In this document: positions 1 through 10,785 of the stretch, one piece after another
Position numbering within the stretch: the first letter of the stretch is position 1
How the letters are laid out: every line of letters starts with the position of its first letter
Assembly: GCF_030463565.1 (NCBI RefSeq)
Contig: NC_134643.1
Location: 1,002,001-1,066,000, forward strand
DNA length: 64,000 nucleotides
From: Pelecanus crispus
Taxonomy: Eukaryota > Chordata > Aves > Pelecaniformes > Pelecanidae
Direction of reading: 5' to 3'
Notes under the pieces: model-generated
What the model was told of the DNA's origin: nothing
Database searches by the model: none
The model's input: only the letters and a program-made list of their open reading frames with translations
Program-made: the position numbers and the translations under genes

Positions 1-3000
1 GTCAGGTAAAAATAGCCAAGGCATGTAATAATAATGTCAATATTGGTTATTGCACTGCTTGTTTTAGCAGATCAAAACAAGGAGCAGAGAAGTCCATCAC
101 AGGGGGAGGGGAGGACGGTGGGAGGAATACAGACGGGGAGAGGGAAAAAGAAAAGCACAATTAAAGAAACAAGCGCCCTAGAAACATAGCAGCGGCCCGA
201 AAAGACAACATACTTGTACTTCTAATAATATTGAATCAAAGAAGACACTTAAGTTCCTTTGTTGCTACTATTGGTCACACAGAGGCCACATTCTTTCCCT
301 GATCCTTATATAAACCCACTGACATCTGTAGATTTTCTGTGAAAAGGAGGTAACAAACAGTCAAACCGATTCCCCAGCCCATAAAACATAATTGAGAACA
401 GAACTGTGTTACCCTATAAATAGGGCTAAGAGTAAAAGACTGCTGCTCTGAACTGCGGCTCCATACTTGACTGCCGAGATGGAGAACTGACAGCAGTCAT
501 TAATACAGTCTATTAACTCTCCTCTCCTCAATTAGTTTTTCAGTAGTTTTACATCTAGCGAAACAACAAGACCTCCCACAAATACTCCTCCCTGCAAAGT
601 TCTCAGAAGTTCTGTCAGCTGCTCAGCTCCTGCTTTGCTCTCAACTCGCTGACCTCATCCGTTTTTCCTGTGTCATTTACACCCAAGTTTCCCAGTTATT
701 CTTGTCATTCTACTATTGTTCCAGAAACGTTTACTATAACAAGATACTCTTCTATTTCTTGGCATTCCAGTTTGCCCGTTTTTATGGCTGAGCTTATTAC
801 ACTGTTCTAGCTATTGCCCTTCAGGCACTAACACTTCAGACTCCAAGCCACTGTGTTAAGAAAACATACTACTTGATTATGTATGTGAAGTCATTTTCCC
901 CAACATATAATCCACAGCTCTTACACTTACGCTTCTACACACCTTATTATCAGAAACACAGAGTAAGAAACCTCGTCCTGTTCCCCCCACCCCGAGCTCT
1001 CCTCAAATGTAACACCTTTCTTTGCCGAAATTCTTCTGTACCACTAATGCCCTACTGCATCTCGGAGAAGAAAAGAGTTTTGGTTTCCCTTTGACACCTC
1101 AGCTGGTAGCCAATAAAACTCGGGGGAGAACATGAATGAAGCGTTCCTTCCACGGAGCACGGAAAAACACCGTCAGCTACGCCTGGGATATCTCCCTAAC
1201 CAAAGAGGAGGGGAAGCGTAACTAAACGATTCCTCCTCCTAGCTCAGGATCGCACTATCTGGGGACAGCGAGAGTTTAATTCACTCCAGCTGACTCCCAG
1301 TCCAACCAGCATGCCGTGAGCCAGGGTGGGGGGAGCCCGCTCGGAAGCACCGCGGCCCGAAACAGCTCCAGCGGCACCCCTCTGCAGAATGGGGGGCTGC
1401 AAGGGCTTCAGCCTTCCCCCACAGAGAAGCGCTGCAAAACAGGCTACACCGCTCGTGACAGCAGCCCGGAGTCTTCTAAAAATAATTTAAGCCCACAGAC
1501 TGAGGATGCTTGCTTATTAGGGGAAAAAAAAAAAAAAAAACCCAAACCCTAAGCTCTTAAAGATAGTTTTCTCTTTGTTATTCATTTTTGACAGTCTCCA
1601 ATTGCTGAACTATGAACTTGGAAATTCAACCTGTCCCTCCTACAGCACAACCAAGACTTCATCGAACACCAGGGTCAGGAGGATGCTTCAGAGCTCCCTG
1701 CCATCCCCAGAAGAAATGCTCGACACCAGTCGCTCTCTCTCAGTCTGAGGTTTGCAGGAACCTCCCCAAACCCTCAACGCTGTTTTCTGCACCACCCGTC
1801 TGATACCATTCTGCTACAGATCGAGCTCTTCCTAAAAAGCTGCTGCAGGGCCACAAGTTTTCCACGATTTCTAGACAGGACGTTGTCCTGGGTCCCTGGA
1901 TTTGCAACGTAATACAAAGAAAGTACAAGAGTCACCAGAGATGTCTGCATATCGAATGCACGAAAAACGAAGCAAGCCTTCAATTTCAAACCATTTTGTT
2001 CTTGTCCCATCCTCAGTCATCTTCTCCCAAGCAAATGTTTATGGGTATCGCTCAAACCAGTACAGATCATTATGTGTTCCTGTTGCACATTCCAAAATTT
2101 AACTTTGCTTACCATGATATCACCAGTGGTTGCTATGGAAATTGCTATACCACCATCCACCAGATTTTTTTTTACCACTGAAGTATTTTGGCAGACTGTT
2201 TCCTTTTAAGTGTCAGAGTAATAAGAGAAATCATCAATGTTTATTCTCCCATCATTCTTAAAACGGTACTTTATAACAAAAATCTGCTAGTAAGTGATTA
2301 CATGCTTGGCTTGAAACATGTGTAGCTCTGGACAGGACTGGAGTCACAACTTCCTCCTTTGTTTTTTTGAGAGAGAAAATAAAGTACATTATGAAATAAG
2401 CTTCAGTTTTTAAAATATTAATTTTTAGAGTGGGAGATCAAGATATGAAAAACACCTCAGGTCCCTCCAAGTTCCCTCAGTTTCTCTTTTTCACTTCCTA
2501 GTTTGTTTTGGTTTTGTTTTTTTTTTTTTAACTAGCGCAAAACAAGGCCTTCAAATTAGGAAGGGAGCCCTCGCCAGACTCGTCAAGAAGTCATCTTTCT
2601 GCAAGATTATGCGTTGTAGGGACTCCAGCTGCGGCGACAACTCCGGCCCCAGCTCCTGTACGTTAACAGCACCAGCACGGTGACATTTCTGCTCCCGCAC
2701 GGCGCGGCCGAAGCCAGCGGGTCCCGGGGGGGCTGACCCCCGGCCCTGCCGCCACCGCCTCTCCCCACAGCTTCGGCGATTAACCGCTGCCCAGGCCTGA
2801 GGCAGGAAAACCGGGAACCCGGGCTCCCGCTGCCCGATCCCAACAGGTCGAAACACCCCCCCCCCCCCCCAAAAAAAAAAAAAAAAAAAAAAGAAAAAGC
2901 AAACTCTGACACGGGCAGAAAGCGCCATTTAACCCCGGTATCGCACGGAACGGCACGGGGGGCTGCAGCACGGCCGAGAGCGAGGACTGAAAAGCGGAGC

Positions 3001-3418
3001 CCTGCGATCAGGGCTGCTGAGGGGCGGCGGGGCTAAGGGCTGCTCAGAAACCCCCAAACCGGTGAGAACCGAGGCAGGGGCAGCTGGACGCGGCCCTGCA
3101 GCCCAGGCAGCGCGACGGCACCGGTGACCGACTCCTCCCGCGGGCGGGAAGGGGGTGTCGCTGCGGCCGCGGAGGCCGAAGCGGAGGCGGCGGCGGGGGA
3201 AGGCGGCGGCGGGCCGGCGGGGCTGGCGGGGCGGCAGGCCGCGCACCGCCTCCGCGGCCCGGCGGGCCCAGCGCCCCGGCGCAGGAAGGCGGAAGCGGCC
3301 CGCGGCGGGGCACAGCCCGCGGCCCGGCCGGCCCCGGCCCTCGGCGGCAGGAGGGAGGGCGGGCGGCGGTGACAGCTCGGCGGCGGCGCGGGCGGCGGGC
3401 CCGGCCGCGGAGTCTCAC
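1..3418. other. Left-end non-coding region, probable intron 1 of PPP6R2
   Basis: No coding exon could be supported on either strand. The first 2.5 kb is AT-rich unique sequence with a few homopolymer runs (an A-run near 1521-1540, T-runs near 2165 and 2520). From about 2600 it becomes GC-rich and enters the CpG island. A non-coding exon on the minus strand has its donor at 3419, so this stretch would be that gene's first intron. I looked for the conserved N-terminus of SAPS-domain proteins (MFWKFDL) and did not see it, so coding exons should lie further left, outside the window. Confidence 0.5.
2856..2892. repeat. Homopolymer junction, 15 C followed by 22 A
   Basis: An uninterrupted run of 15 C (2856-2870) is followed directly by 22 A (2871-2892) at the shore of the CpG island. 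I see no retrotransposed body beside it that would make the A-run a poly(A) tail. Such tracts are unstable and sequenced poorly, so the true length is uncertain. Confidence 0.9.
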
Positions 3419-3610
3419 CTGCTGGGGGTCCGGGCCTGCCCTCCGCCCCGCGGCGAGGCCGCTGGCGCGCTGCCTGGCTGCGAGGGCCGGCGGCCCGGCG
3501 GGCATGGGCCGCGTCCGAGGCGGGGCGCGGCGGCCGGGGCTGTGCTGACAGCGGGCGGCGAGGCGGCGAGCGGCGGGCGCTCCGGCAGCCTCCAAAATGG
3601 CGGCGGCCCC
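3419..3610 (-). other. PPP6R2: Non-coding first exon of a leftward gene, probably PPP6R2
   Basis: On the minus strand a GC-rich exon ends in CCCAGCAG followed by the donor GTGAGACTC (exon end 3419). Near its presumed 5' end is a GCCGCCATTTTGG motif (about 3593-3605), the YY1-type element common in 5' UTRs of housekeeping genes. In human 22q13.33, DENND6B and PPP6R2 are head-to-head neighbours. Here DENND6B starts on the plus strand 7 kb to the right, so the leftward gene in this position is expected to be PPP6R2, a regulatory subunit of protein phosphatase 6. The exon shape and donor are seen in the sequence; the gene name is inferred from synteny only. The transcription start is approximate. 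Confidence 0.5.
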
Positions 3611-4399
3611 GCTGCTGCCCAGCGCCGCGCGGGGGGGGGCGGGAGGGCGGGGCCGCGCGGGGGCGGGGCGGGGCCGGCAGGGGAGGGGCGGGGCGGGCGG
3701 GGCCGCGCGCCGGGGGCGGGGCCTGGGCCGGGGGCGCGGGGCGGGGCGAGGCGGGGTGGGCGGGGCAGCGCCCCGGGACGGGGGCGGGGCGAGGCGGGGG
3801 TAGCGCCCCACACTGGGGGCGTGGCGTGTCGGGGTGGGCGGGGCGTGTGGGGTGGGCGGGGCAGCGCCCCGGGGCGGGGGCGGCGGGCCGGGGCCGGGGC
3901 CAGGGCAGGGCCAGGTGTGGTGGCCCCGCGCCCGGTGTGGTGGCCCCGGCCCCGGGGACGGGGGTTGAGGGGATGCACCACAGCCCGGGCCAGCGCTCCG
4001 CCGCCGGGACAGGCCCGCTGTGGGCGAGCTGCGGCCCCCGGGGTGGCTCCCAGCGATGGGCGGGCAGCCCCCCGGGTGCGGGCTGGTGGCCTCGGGGGCC
4101 ACTGGGCCGGGGGCGGGCAGGACCCCAGGGCCGGGGGGGGACATGGGGACATCGGGAACCCTTCCGTGGCCACTGCCTTCAAATAAGGCGAGGCAGACGT
4201 GGCGGGAGGGGGAAGGCCCCTCGTTCCCCAGGGGTGGGGGCGGCCCGGGGGTCAGTGGGGGTGACACCGTGGGAGGGACCGGGGGGACACGGGCGATGGG
4301 TGCTGTCACGGGGCTGGGGCGGTCAGGTTGGGGTGACGCGGTCCACCGTGCCCTGGAATCGGCGCGGAGAAGAAGGGAGGGAGCGTGATGGGAAAAAAG

Positions 4400-7300
4400 A
4401 GGAGAAGGGGGGAAAAGGGGTGACCCAAAGGAGAGAAGAGAAGGGTGACCCAAAAAACAGAAGAAAACAGCACTGGGGAGGAAGATACCTCTTAGTCATG
4501 CTTGCTTGCTGGGTTAAGTAGATGTCATCGCTGCCTTGCCCAGATTTGTCTTCGTACGTGAATAAACTGCTTTCTAAGTGCCAGCATCATACAGGAACCT
4601 GACAGGAACCCATCCAATTCTCCTAATCCTACAGCGAATTCCTGCCATTAGATTTACCGCTACGTCTTGTCTTCTTCGCTGGTCTTACTTAGGCCTTGAC
4701 CCCGCAAATATTAATACACATGGTTAAAATTTAACGTCTATGTTGTCCGCTTCAGACCCGACGGACGGATCTGCCGTGGAAGCGCCTGCTGGAACAGCCA
4801 CGGTGGCAAACATGCCCAGTGGATGGAGATGATGACGAGGGAAAATGTGGATTTTGCCAGCGAGGCATGTGAAAAAAAAAAAAAAACAGTTTTATTCTGC
4901 CCTGTTTACACTACAGGGTTCGGGGGTTTTGTCACAGAAGCACCACCAAAAATTTCACCCCTAACTAAATGGGCAAAATTTCTAGTTTATGCTTGTTTTT
5001 TCACCATAAGGGCTTGAAGGCAAGGGCTCCAAGACTTTTAATGGCACACAGTATGGTAATTAACACTTTGTTGGCCATTAACAAGGAAAAAAACCCAGTA
5101 CAACCTCAGAAGTTTCATTTCTCTATTTTGTCTATTGGAGGCTAATGAGCTTATAAAGCATTTTTTGTGGCTTCTTGTGGCTTCCGGGGCCACGGCGACG
5201 GCTCTCCAAGCAAATTCCCAAGTCTTCCAGCCATCCCCAGAGCGCCTTCATTTCCTTGGGGAGCACAGGAGGGCCGGGGCTGGCGACCCCGTCTTCTCCA
5301 GCTAACTTCTAGAGCACCAGTCTTGGAACAGCTTCCTTCTTTTCTCCCTATGAAACACACTAAAATACTCTTTAAGTATCTGGGCTTGGCAGCGAGCACG
5401 GGCTCGGGCTGCCAGCTCACCTCTCCCGGCCAGGACGCAGGCCGGTACAAGAACAGCAAAAGCTACTTAAGTAGGGAAATTACCCCGTGGGTCTGAGACC
5501 CTGGTAGTTTTACAAGGGCAGCTATATTCTGCTGCGAACAAACTGTCGGTCTCTCCTGTGGCTACTCGTGCTGACATGCAGATGCTGAATACAGGTATGA
5601 CCTCTTGCTTGTTCAAACAGATACAAAAATCAGCGTTTGCCTACTTGTGCACATACGAAAATTCAGCAGTTCTAGGTTTCACATCCTTCGCCGCCGTTAA
5701 AATCCACACCGGGATGTAAGTAATGAGAAATATTATCATGTTCTTGTCCTCTCACCAGTGTTTCAGCTTTCCTAAATAGGAGGAAGCCGATCATTTAGTG
5801 TCCTTCCTCCAACTCTTTTAGCATTTCCAGGGCAACTGTTTGTCGAAATTCATGCTGTCTATATTCAGTCCGATGTGTACTTAAAAACACACATCTTGAA
5901 TGATCTTACGATTATTTAGTTTCCAATACAGCAAAAATATATTCAGAAAAGGACTGCCTCTTTCCCCGTTTTACAGTACAATGCCTAAGGATTTTTACCA
6001 TTTTGTACTAAGCCAGTACGGTGATCTCACCGGGTTACAAAAACGTGAATTGACTTTTAAATCCTAATGCCCGTGAGTAAGAAGCAGCTTTGCTGTTTAC
6101 ATGCTGTTTGCTATCCGCCTGGTTTCCCCACGGATCGTTTCAAAAGTCACAGGGAATGAACAGAAAGGAGCAAGGTACAACAGTGCCAGCTCTGCTTAAA
6201 TTAACAGTAACTCAAGCGCTGGGATGGAGCCGCTATTCCGGCCAGCGACCTCGGTTCTCCCTGTCTTGGAGAGAGACGAGGCAGCCGAGCCTGCCTGCCA
6301 TCGTGCCGCGTCCAACAGCCTCGCGGAGCAGCAGCTCAGCCGCAAGCTCTCCGAGATAGCAAAGTTGTCATCGTGCCCATTCAGCATATTGTTGACGCCA
6401 GCGATAATGGAGACGGACAATTCAGAAACAATCCAAAGCGTGTAAGCACGCAACGTATAAAACTCATTCTCGCAGGTGGCCAAACAGGCACTCGAAGGGC
6501 ACAGGAAGAATTCACCCCGCTGCTGCCGGCGAGGACAGCCTGTGGCTGGGATTTCACCACCGGTGCTGTTGCACACCTGTACCCGAAGCCACGGCTTCAG
6601 ACCAACGCCGCGGCCAGTCCCGGCGCAGCCAGCCCTGCTTTCATCGGGCTTGCACCCCGGGTATTAGCATGGGTAATTGCATCTTCGTCCTGCATGCAAA
6701 CTTTCAGCCTTTGGACTGTGCGGCTGGTGAACACTGTCCCACTTTTCTTCTATGCATTGAGCATGTATTTCACAACCAAAACTATGTCGTTAACATACAC
6801 CTCTGAACTTGAAAAGCTGCCACTCTTTAACTCAAACAACTTGATTTACACATCAAGCAGTCAGGACATATTAAATCGTGTTTTGTTGTGCGACTTGCTG
6901 TACTACTAGCTAGCGAGGCTTCGTTCGTTCCTTTGAAGCGCTGAACCCTGTTCTAATGAAGTTTTCATTCTGAAGTTCGGTGAAAAAGCACAAGCCCCAG
7001 ATTTTTGTCAGAAATCCAGAGATCACTGCAGCGAAGATTTGGGCAGAGTGCGGCTACTCGTGTCTTCAGCCCCACGAGCGTTCCGGGCCCTGCACACAGC
7101 TCCCCAGCTCTGGAACCGGAGGAATGAGCCCGAGCCTTACTGAAGATTCACACCTAGAGCAGGGTAAGGCACACGTTTTGCTGGGAGGCTGCACCACCAG
7201 AAATAGGATGTCGATGATCAAGAATGCCAGGCTCTATTCTTGGCTTAGAAATGAAGTGTGATCTAGTGCCTAGAACAGACATTATACCAGGACCGCCAAG

Positions 7301-10180
7301 CTACAGTTTTGTCCTTAGTTCTGAGAAACGCTGAAGGGAGGAGGGGAAGAGTCTTAGATCGTTCTACTGGAGTCATAGGCTCTTTTCCTAAATATAATTT
7401 GTGTGTTAGGTTTTCCAAACACCAAGAATTATATTTGGCTGCCTTTTGGGGCAAGTTATAAGGCCTCGTTCAAATAACAAAGCTCTGAAGTGCACTGAAT
7501 ATAAACAGCAATCAGCAGCGAGGCTGGCGAGCTAACATTTCTTGGCTTACAGCATATTGCACGTTCCTCTAGTCTGCAGGGTATTTATGTTTCTCCTCTT
7601 GTCTGGGGAATATTATCCTGACTGGCAATGCAGGAGAAAAGGCAGGCAAACTGAAGCTGAATGCAAAATACCCTGCAAAATCTGGTAGGCCGGTTGCTCT
7701 TGAGAGCTCTGATGCAAAAGATAATTATAGATGAAAGTGTAGCAACCGCTGTGGCTAAGGTTGCGAAATGTTCTATTTACTCAGGTTGCTTAGGAGCCGT
7801 GCAAAACCGACATGCTGGCCCTGTGCAGCGCAGTATCTCCAGCGAGGCCGGGGCTTTGGAGAGGATATCGGCAGCGTTCTCGAGTTCTGCAGAACCTTTA
7901 CTGCCCAAATATGGTCCAGGAGCATATAGGCGCTTAAAAGGCTAGAAAGTGTGGGCCTGTGATTAGCTGTTTTGTAGAGACCGAAAGCTCCGAAGGCCCA
8001 GCCCTCCGCGCTGAGCACATTATATTCTTCTCTTGGAGAAAATCCCACTTTGCAGCGCTCTCTGCAGAAGTCCGGGGGAGCACAGGACCAGCAGCCTCCC
8101 CGCCCCTCGCAAAAGGGCTGCGGAGCCAGATACCTGTCAGGGCTTAAAGCCTTCCTTGGTTTTGTTTCGAGACAAGCTGAGGAAATTAATTATAAAAGCT
8201 CTTGTGTTTAGGCAACATTAAACAAAAAATACTCTGGGGCACGTCCTCAGCTTGTGTAAATTGTCAGGAGATATCAAAGTAAAGATCAAATACCAGGCCT
8301 TCCCTCAGATATCCTGCGTGTGTTATGACACAGCAGCTGCACGTGGTCAGAAATTGTTTTCCCAACAGCAGCACAACACAACGCAGGAATGCCATGGTTA
8401 GGCTAAGGATGTGGTAGGACCATCACATCCTGTGTTAACCAGCGTCACCCCCTTGTCTTTTTTTTTTTTTATTACCTTGACATGCTGTTTCTTCATGCTC
8501 AAGGCATGTAATCTCCTTGTCTGGATTGCACTGCACCTTGCTAAATGTAGCTGTGGCCCATTATGAGGGTGCAGAGGTGCTACACTAACACAAATAATGA
8601 ATTGTAATATTAACTGTTAAGTCATATTGATTATTATTTATTATAGGCTCTCAGCATACTGTATCTAAAGAATTTTCGGTACGATACGCTACATTACTTA
8701 TTTGATATTAGTTATATCCAGTTGTATAGCTGTCACGCTACATACACGAGGAGAACAAGCTCTTTAGTCTTCCCATTGTTGAGGACTTTCTTCACCAGCC
8801 AATTTTACCACCTCGATCGTATGAAAAGTTGTTGAGGTCTCTACAGAAGTCCAGCATAAGAGATACATCTACTTTGGTCCTACTCACAATCTCAGAAAAT
8901 CCTAACACATTTTTCTTTCTTACTAAATGTGTAGGACAAGTTATCAAAGAAAACAAGTGGAAAAAACCCCGCCAAGCTTATAGCTGCTTCTTGCCAGAAA
9001 AGGGGCATGATGAAAATATAAGAAAAATAACCTGAATAAAAAAGACCTGACATTTTTGGCCTGACATCCTTTGTCCTATAATCTTTGTCTCATAATCTTT
9101 GTCCTTTAATCTTATTGCCAAGGGGTCTCATATAGCTGATTTCACTGCAGCCACACATACATTACTGACTTGCCAAGAAGAAAATTTACTGTGAATAAAA
9201 AGGGTAATGAAAGTACTTATAACATCTGAGAAGTACCAAAACAATAGCTGACTTTAATTAATATTGAAACGCAATATTAAATTAATATTGAAACGCACAT
9301 CTTTACTCTGAACAGGCGTCTATCGAAGGCACAAAGTCAGCACAGATCCAAGATCTCTTGTTCTCTCTTCTCAGAGCCAATTTCCAAGAGTCATATTGCA
9401 GGACAGGCAAGTATTGGAATCCTGAAATCAGTTTGAAGTTTATCAGTGTGTTGGACAGATAGCCAAAGGAAAGGACACAAATTCATCTATCGTGGTGAAA
9501 GGATCTCTCTCTGTATCTAATAGTTAAAGTTAATAGGGCAGATTCACCTCTAAAATCATGTAAATCTGAAACAATTCTATGGGTTTTGACAGAATTACCC
9601 CCAATTTGTACCTCTGGGTCACGATGCAGTTTATCAAGGAAGCACACAGAAACGTGCGCACCTCTCCCCACAAAATTGGACAACAAAACTTTCATTTAGC
9701 CCAATAAAGGGGCTTCAGTGCCAAGCTCACACGGCTAATGTTAGGAGTGAGGTTACTGCTCGCGTGAGTGAAAACCAGCTTCTCCATCACGTAACCGGGC
9801 AGATGAACTTCTCTAGGAGGCACGGGGCGCAGGCGGGACGCTCAGAGGGTAAGGCAGCATCAGCCTGCCTGAGCCAGTGCTGCCGCAGGCTCGCTCTCCT
9901 TCTTAGGCTTTCTGTCTACAGCAGCCCTAGCACTTTCCTGCTCCATGACTGAAACTGGCTGAACAGTAGCCTAGCAAGAAGTAAGAAAAAAAAGAGAAAG
10001 TGAAGGGGTTTTAGCCAGCGTCTCAGGAAATCTGCCATGAAACTGTTATTTATCACTCATATTTTAGCAGTTCCTACATGCCGCTGTCCTGCCACCCCAA
10101 GCCCTGAATAAATGTAAGGAAGCAGCTCATGCCACAGAGCTCACATGCCTTAAAGCTAACAAAAATGAGGACGTTAAGGT
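4400..10180. other. Intergenic spacer between two divergent promoters
   Basis: No gene, RNA gene or intact mobile element could be supported. The sequence is mostly unique and AT-rich, with short open frames that lack splice context or domains. A short local duplication near 9250-9300 (two copies of AATTAATATTGAAACGCA) and a T-run at 8458 are the only repeats noted. It may hold regulatory elements for PPP6R2 or DENND6B, but none can be recognised by eye. Confidence 0.6.
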
Positions 10181-10637
10181 TCCAATTTACCCTGTGCCAT
10201 TCACTTTGGCTAACGTCCACCCCGCGCCAGGCCCGGCTCTGCTGGAACCCCCGCGGCCTCCGCGGCCATGCGGGGCTCGGCACGCTCGGGCCGCCCTCCC
10301 CGGCACCGGCACCGGCACCGGCACCGTTCCCAGCCTGCGTGAGCCCACGGGCCGGGCTCGGCCGCGGGGCCTGGGCAGCCGCCCCGGCGGAGCAGGCCCA
10401 GCCAGGCCCCGGGGCGAGCAGCGGGCGGAGGGGGGAAGCTCCGGGAAGGAGCAGCAGCCCCCGGCGGGGCGCGGGAGCGGGACAGGGTGAGGCGGGTCTA
10501 GCGGCGGCCGCGTCCCGCCGAGTTTCGGCCGCCGCCGGGCCCCGCGAGGCTGAGGCCGCCCGCCCCGCCATGACAGCCGCGCCGCCATGACAGCCGCCCG
10601 CGAGCCGCTCTGCGCGGCCGGAGCCGTCTCGATGGTT

Positions 10638-10683
10638 GGGGGCGGGGGGGGGGGGCGGGGGGGGGGGGGGGGCGGGGGGGCGC
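10638..10683 (+). repeat. Poly-G tract, G-quadruplex candidate
   Basis: Runs of 7 to 14 G broken only by single C residues lie about 100 bases upstream of the DENND6B ATG, probably in the 5' UTR or core promoter. Four or more G-runs in close succession on the sense strand are the standard requirement for a G-quadruplex. Tract length in the assembly should be treated as uncertain. Confidence 0.85.
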
Positions 10684-10785
10684 GGGACCTCCGGGCCGCC
10701 GGGGGGCGCGGCGCGGCGGGGCGGGGCCGGGGGGCGGCGGTGGCGGCGGCGGGGCCGGGCCGGGCCGGGCGGAGCGGGCGCTGCC

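Larger units (their letters stand above)
2620..4380. promoter_or_regulatory. CpG island with GC-box array
   Basis: This is extremely G+C and CpG rich. Between about 3610 and 3900 it contains a dense array of GC boxes (GGGGCGGGG type, SP1/KLF sites). The island covers the minus-strand non-coding exon with donor at 3419 and is the likely promoter of that leftward gene. Long open frames cross it on both strands, but they are proline/arginine/glycine-rich translations of GC-rich DNA with no recognisable domain. Confidence 0.8.

Noticed and set aside
3044-4453. 469-codon open frame on the minus strand across the CpG island
   Set aside because: Proline/arginine-rich translation of GC-box DNA with no domain. 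Its frame crosses the non-coding exon and its splice donor.
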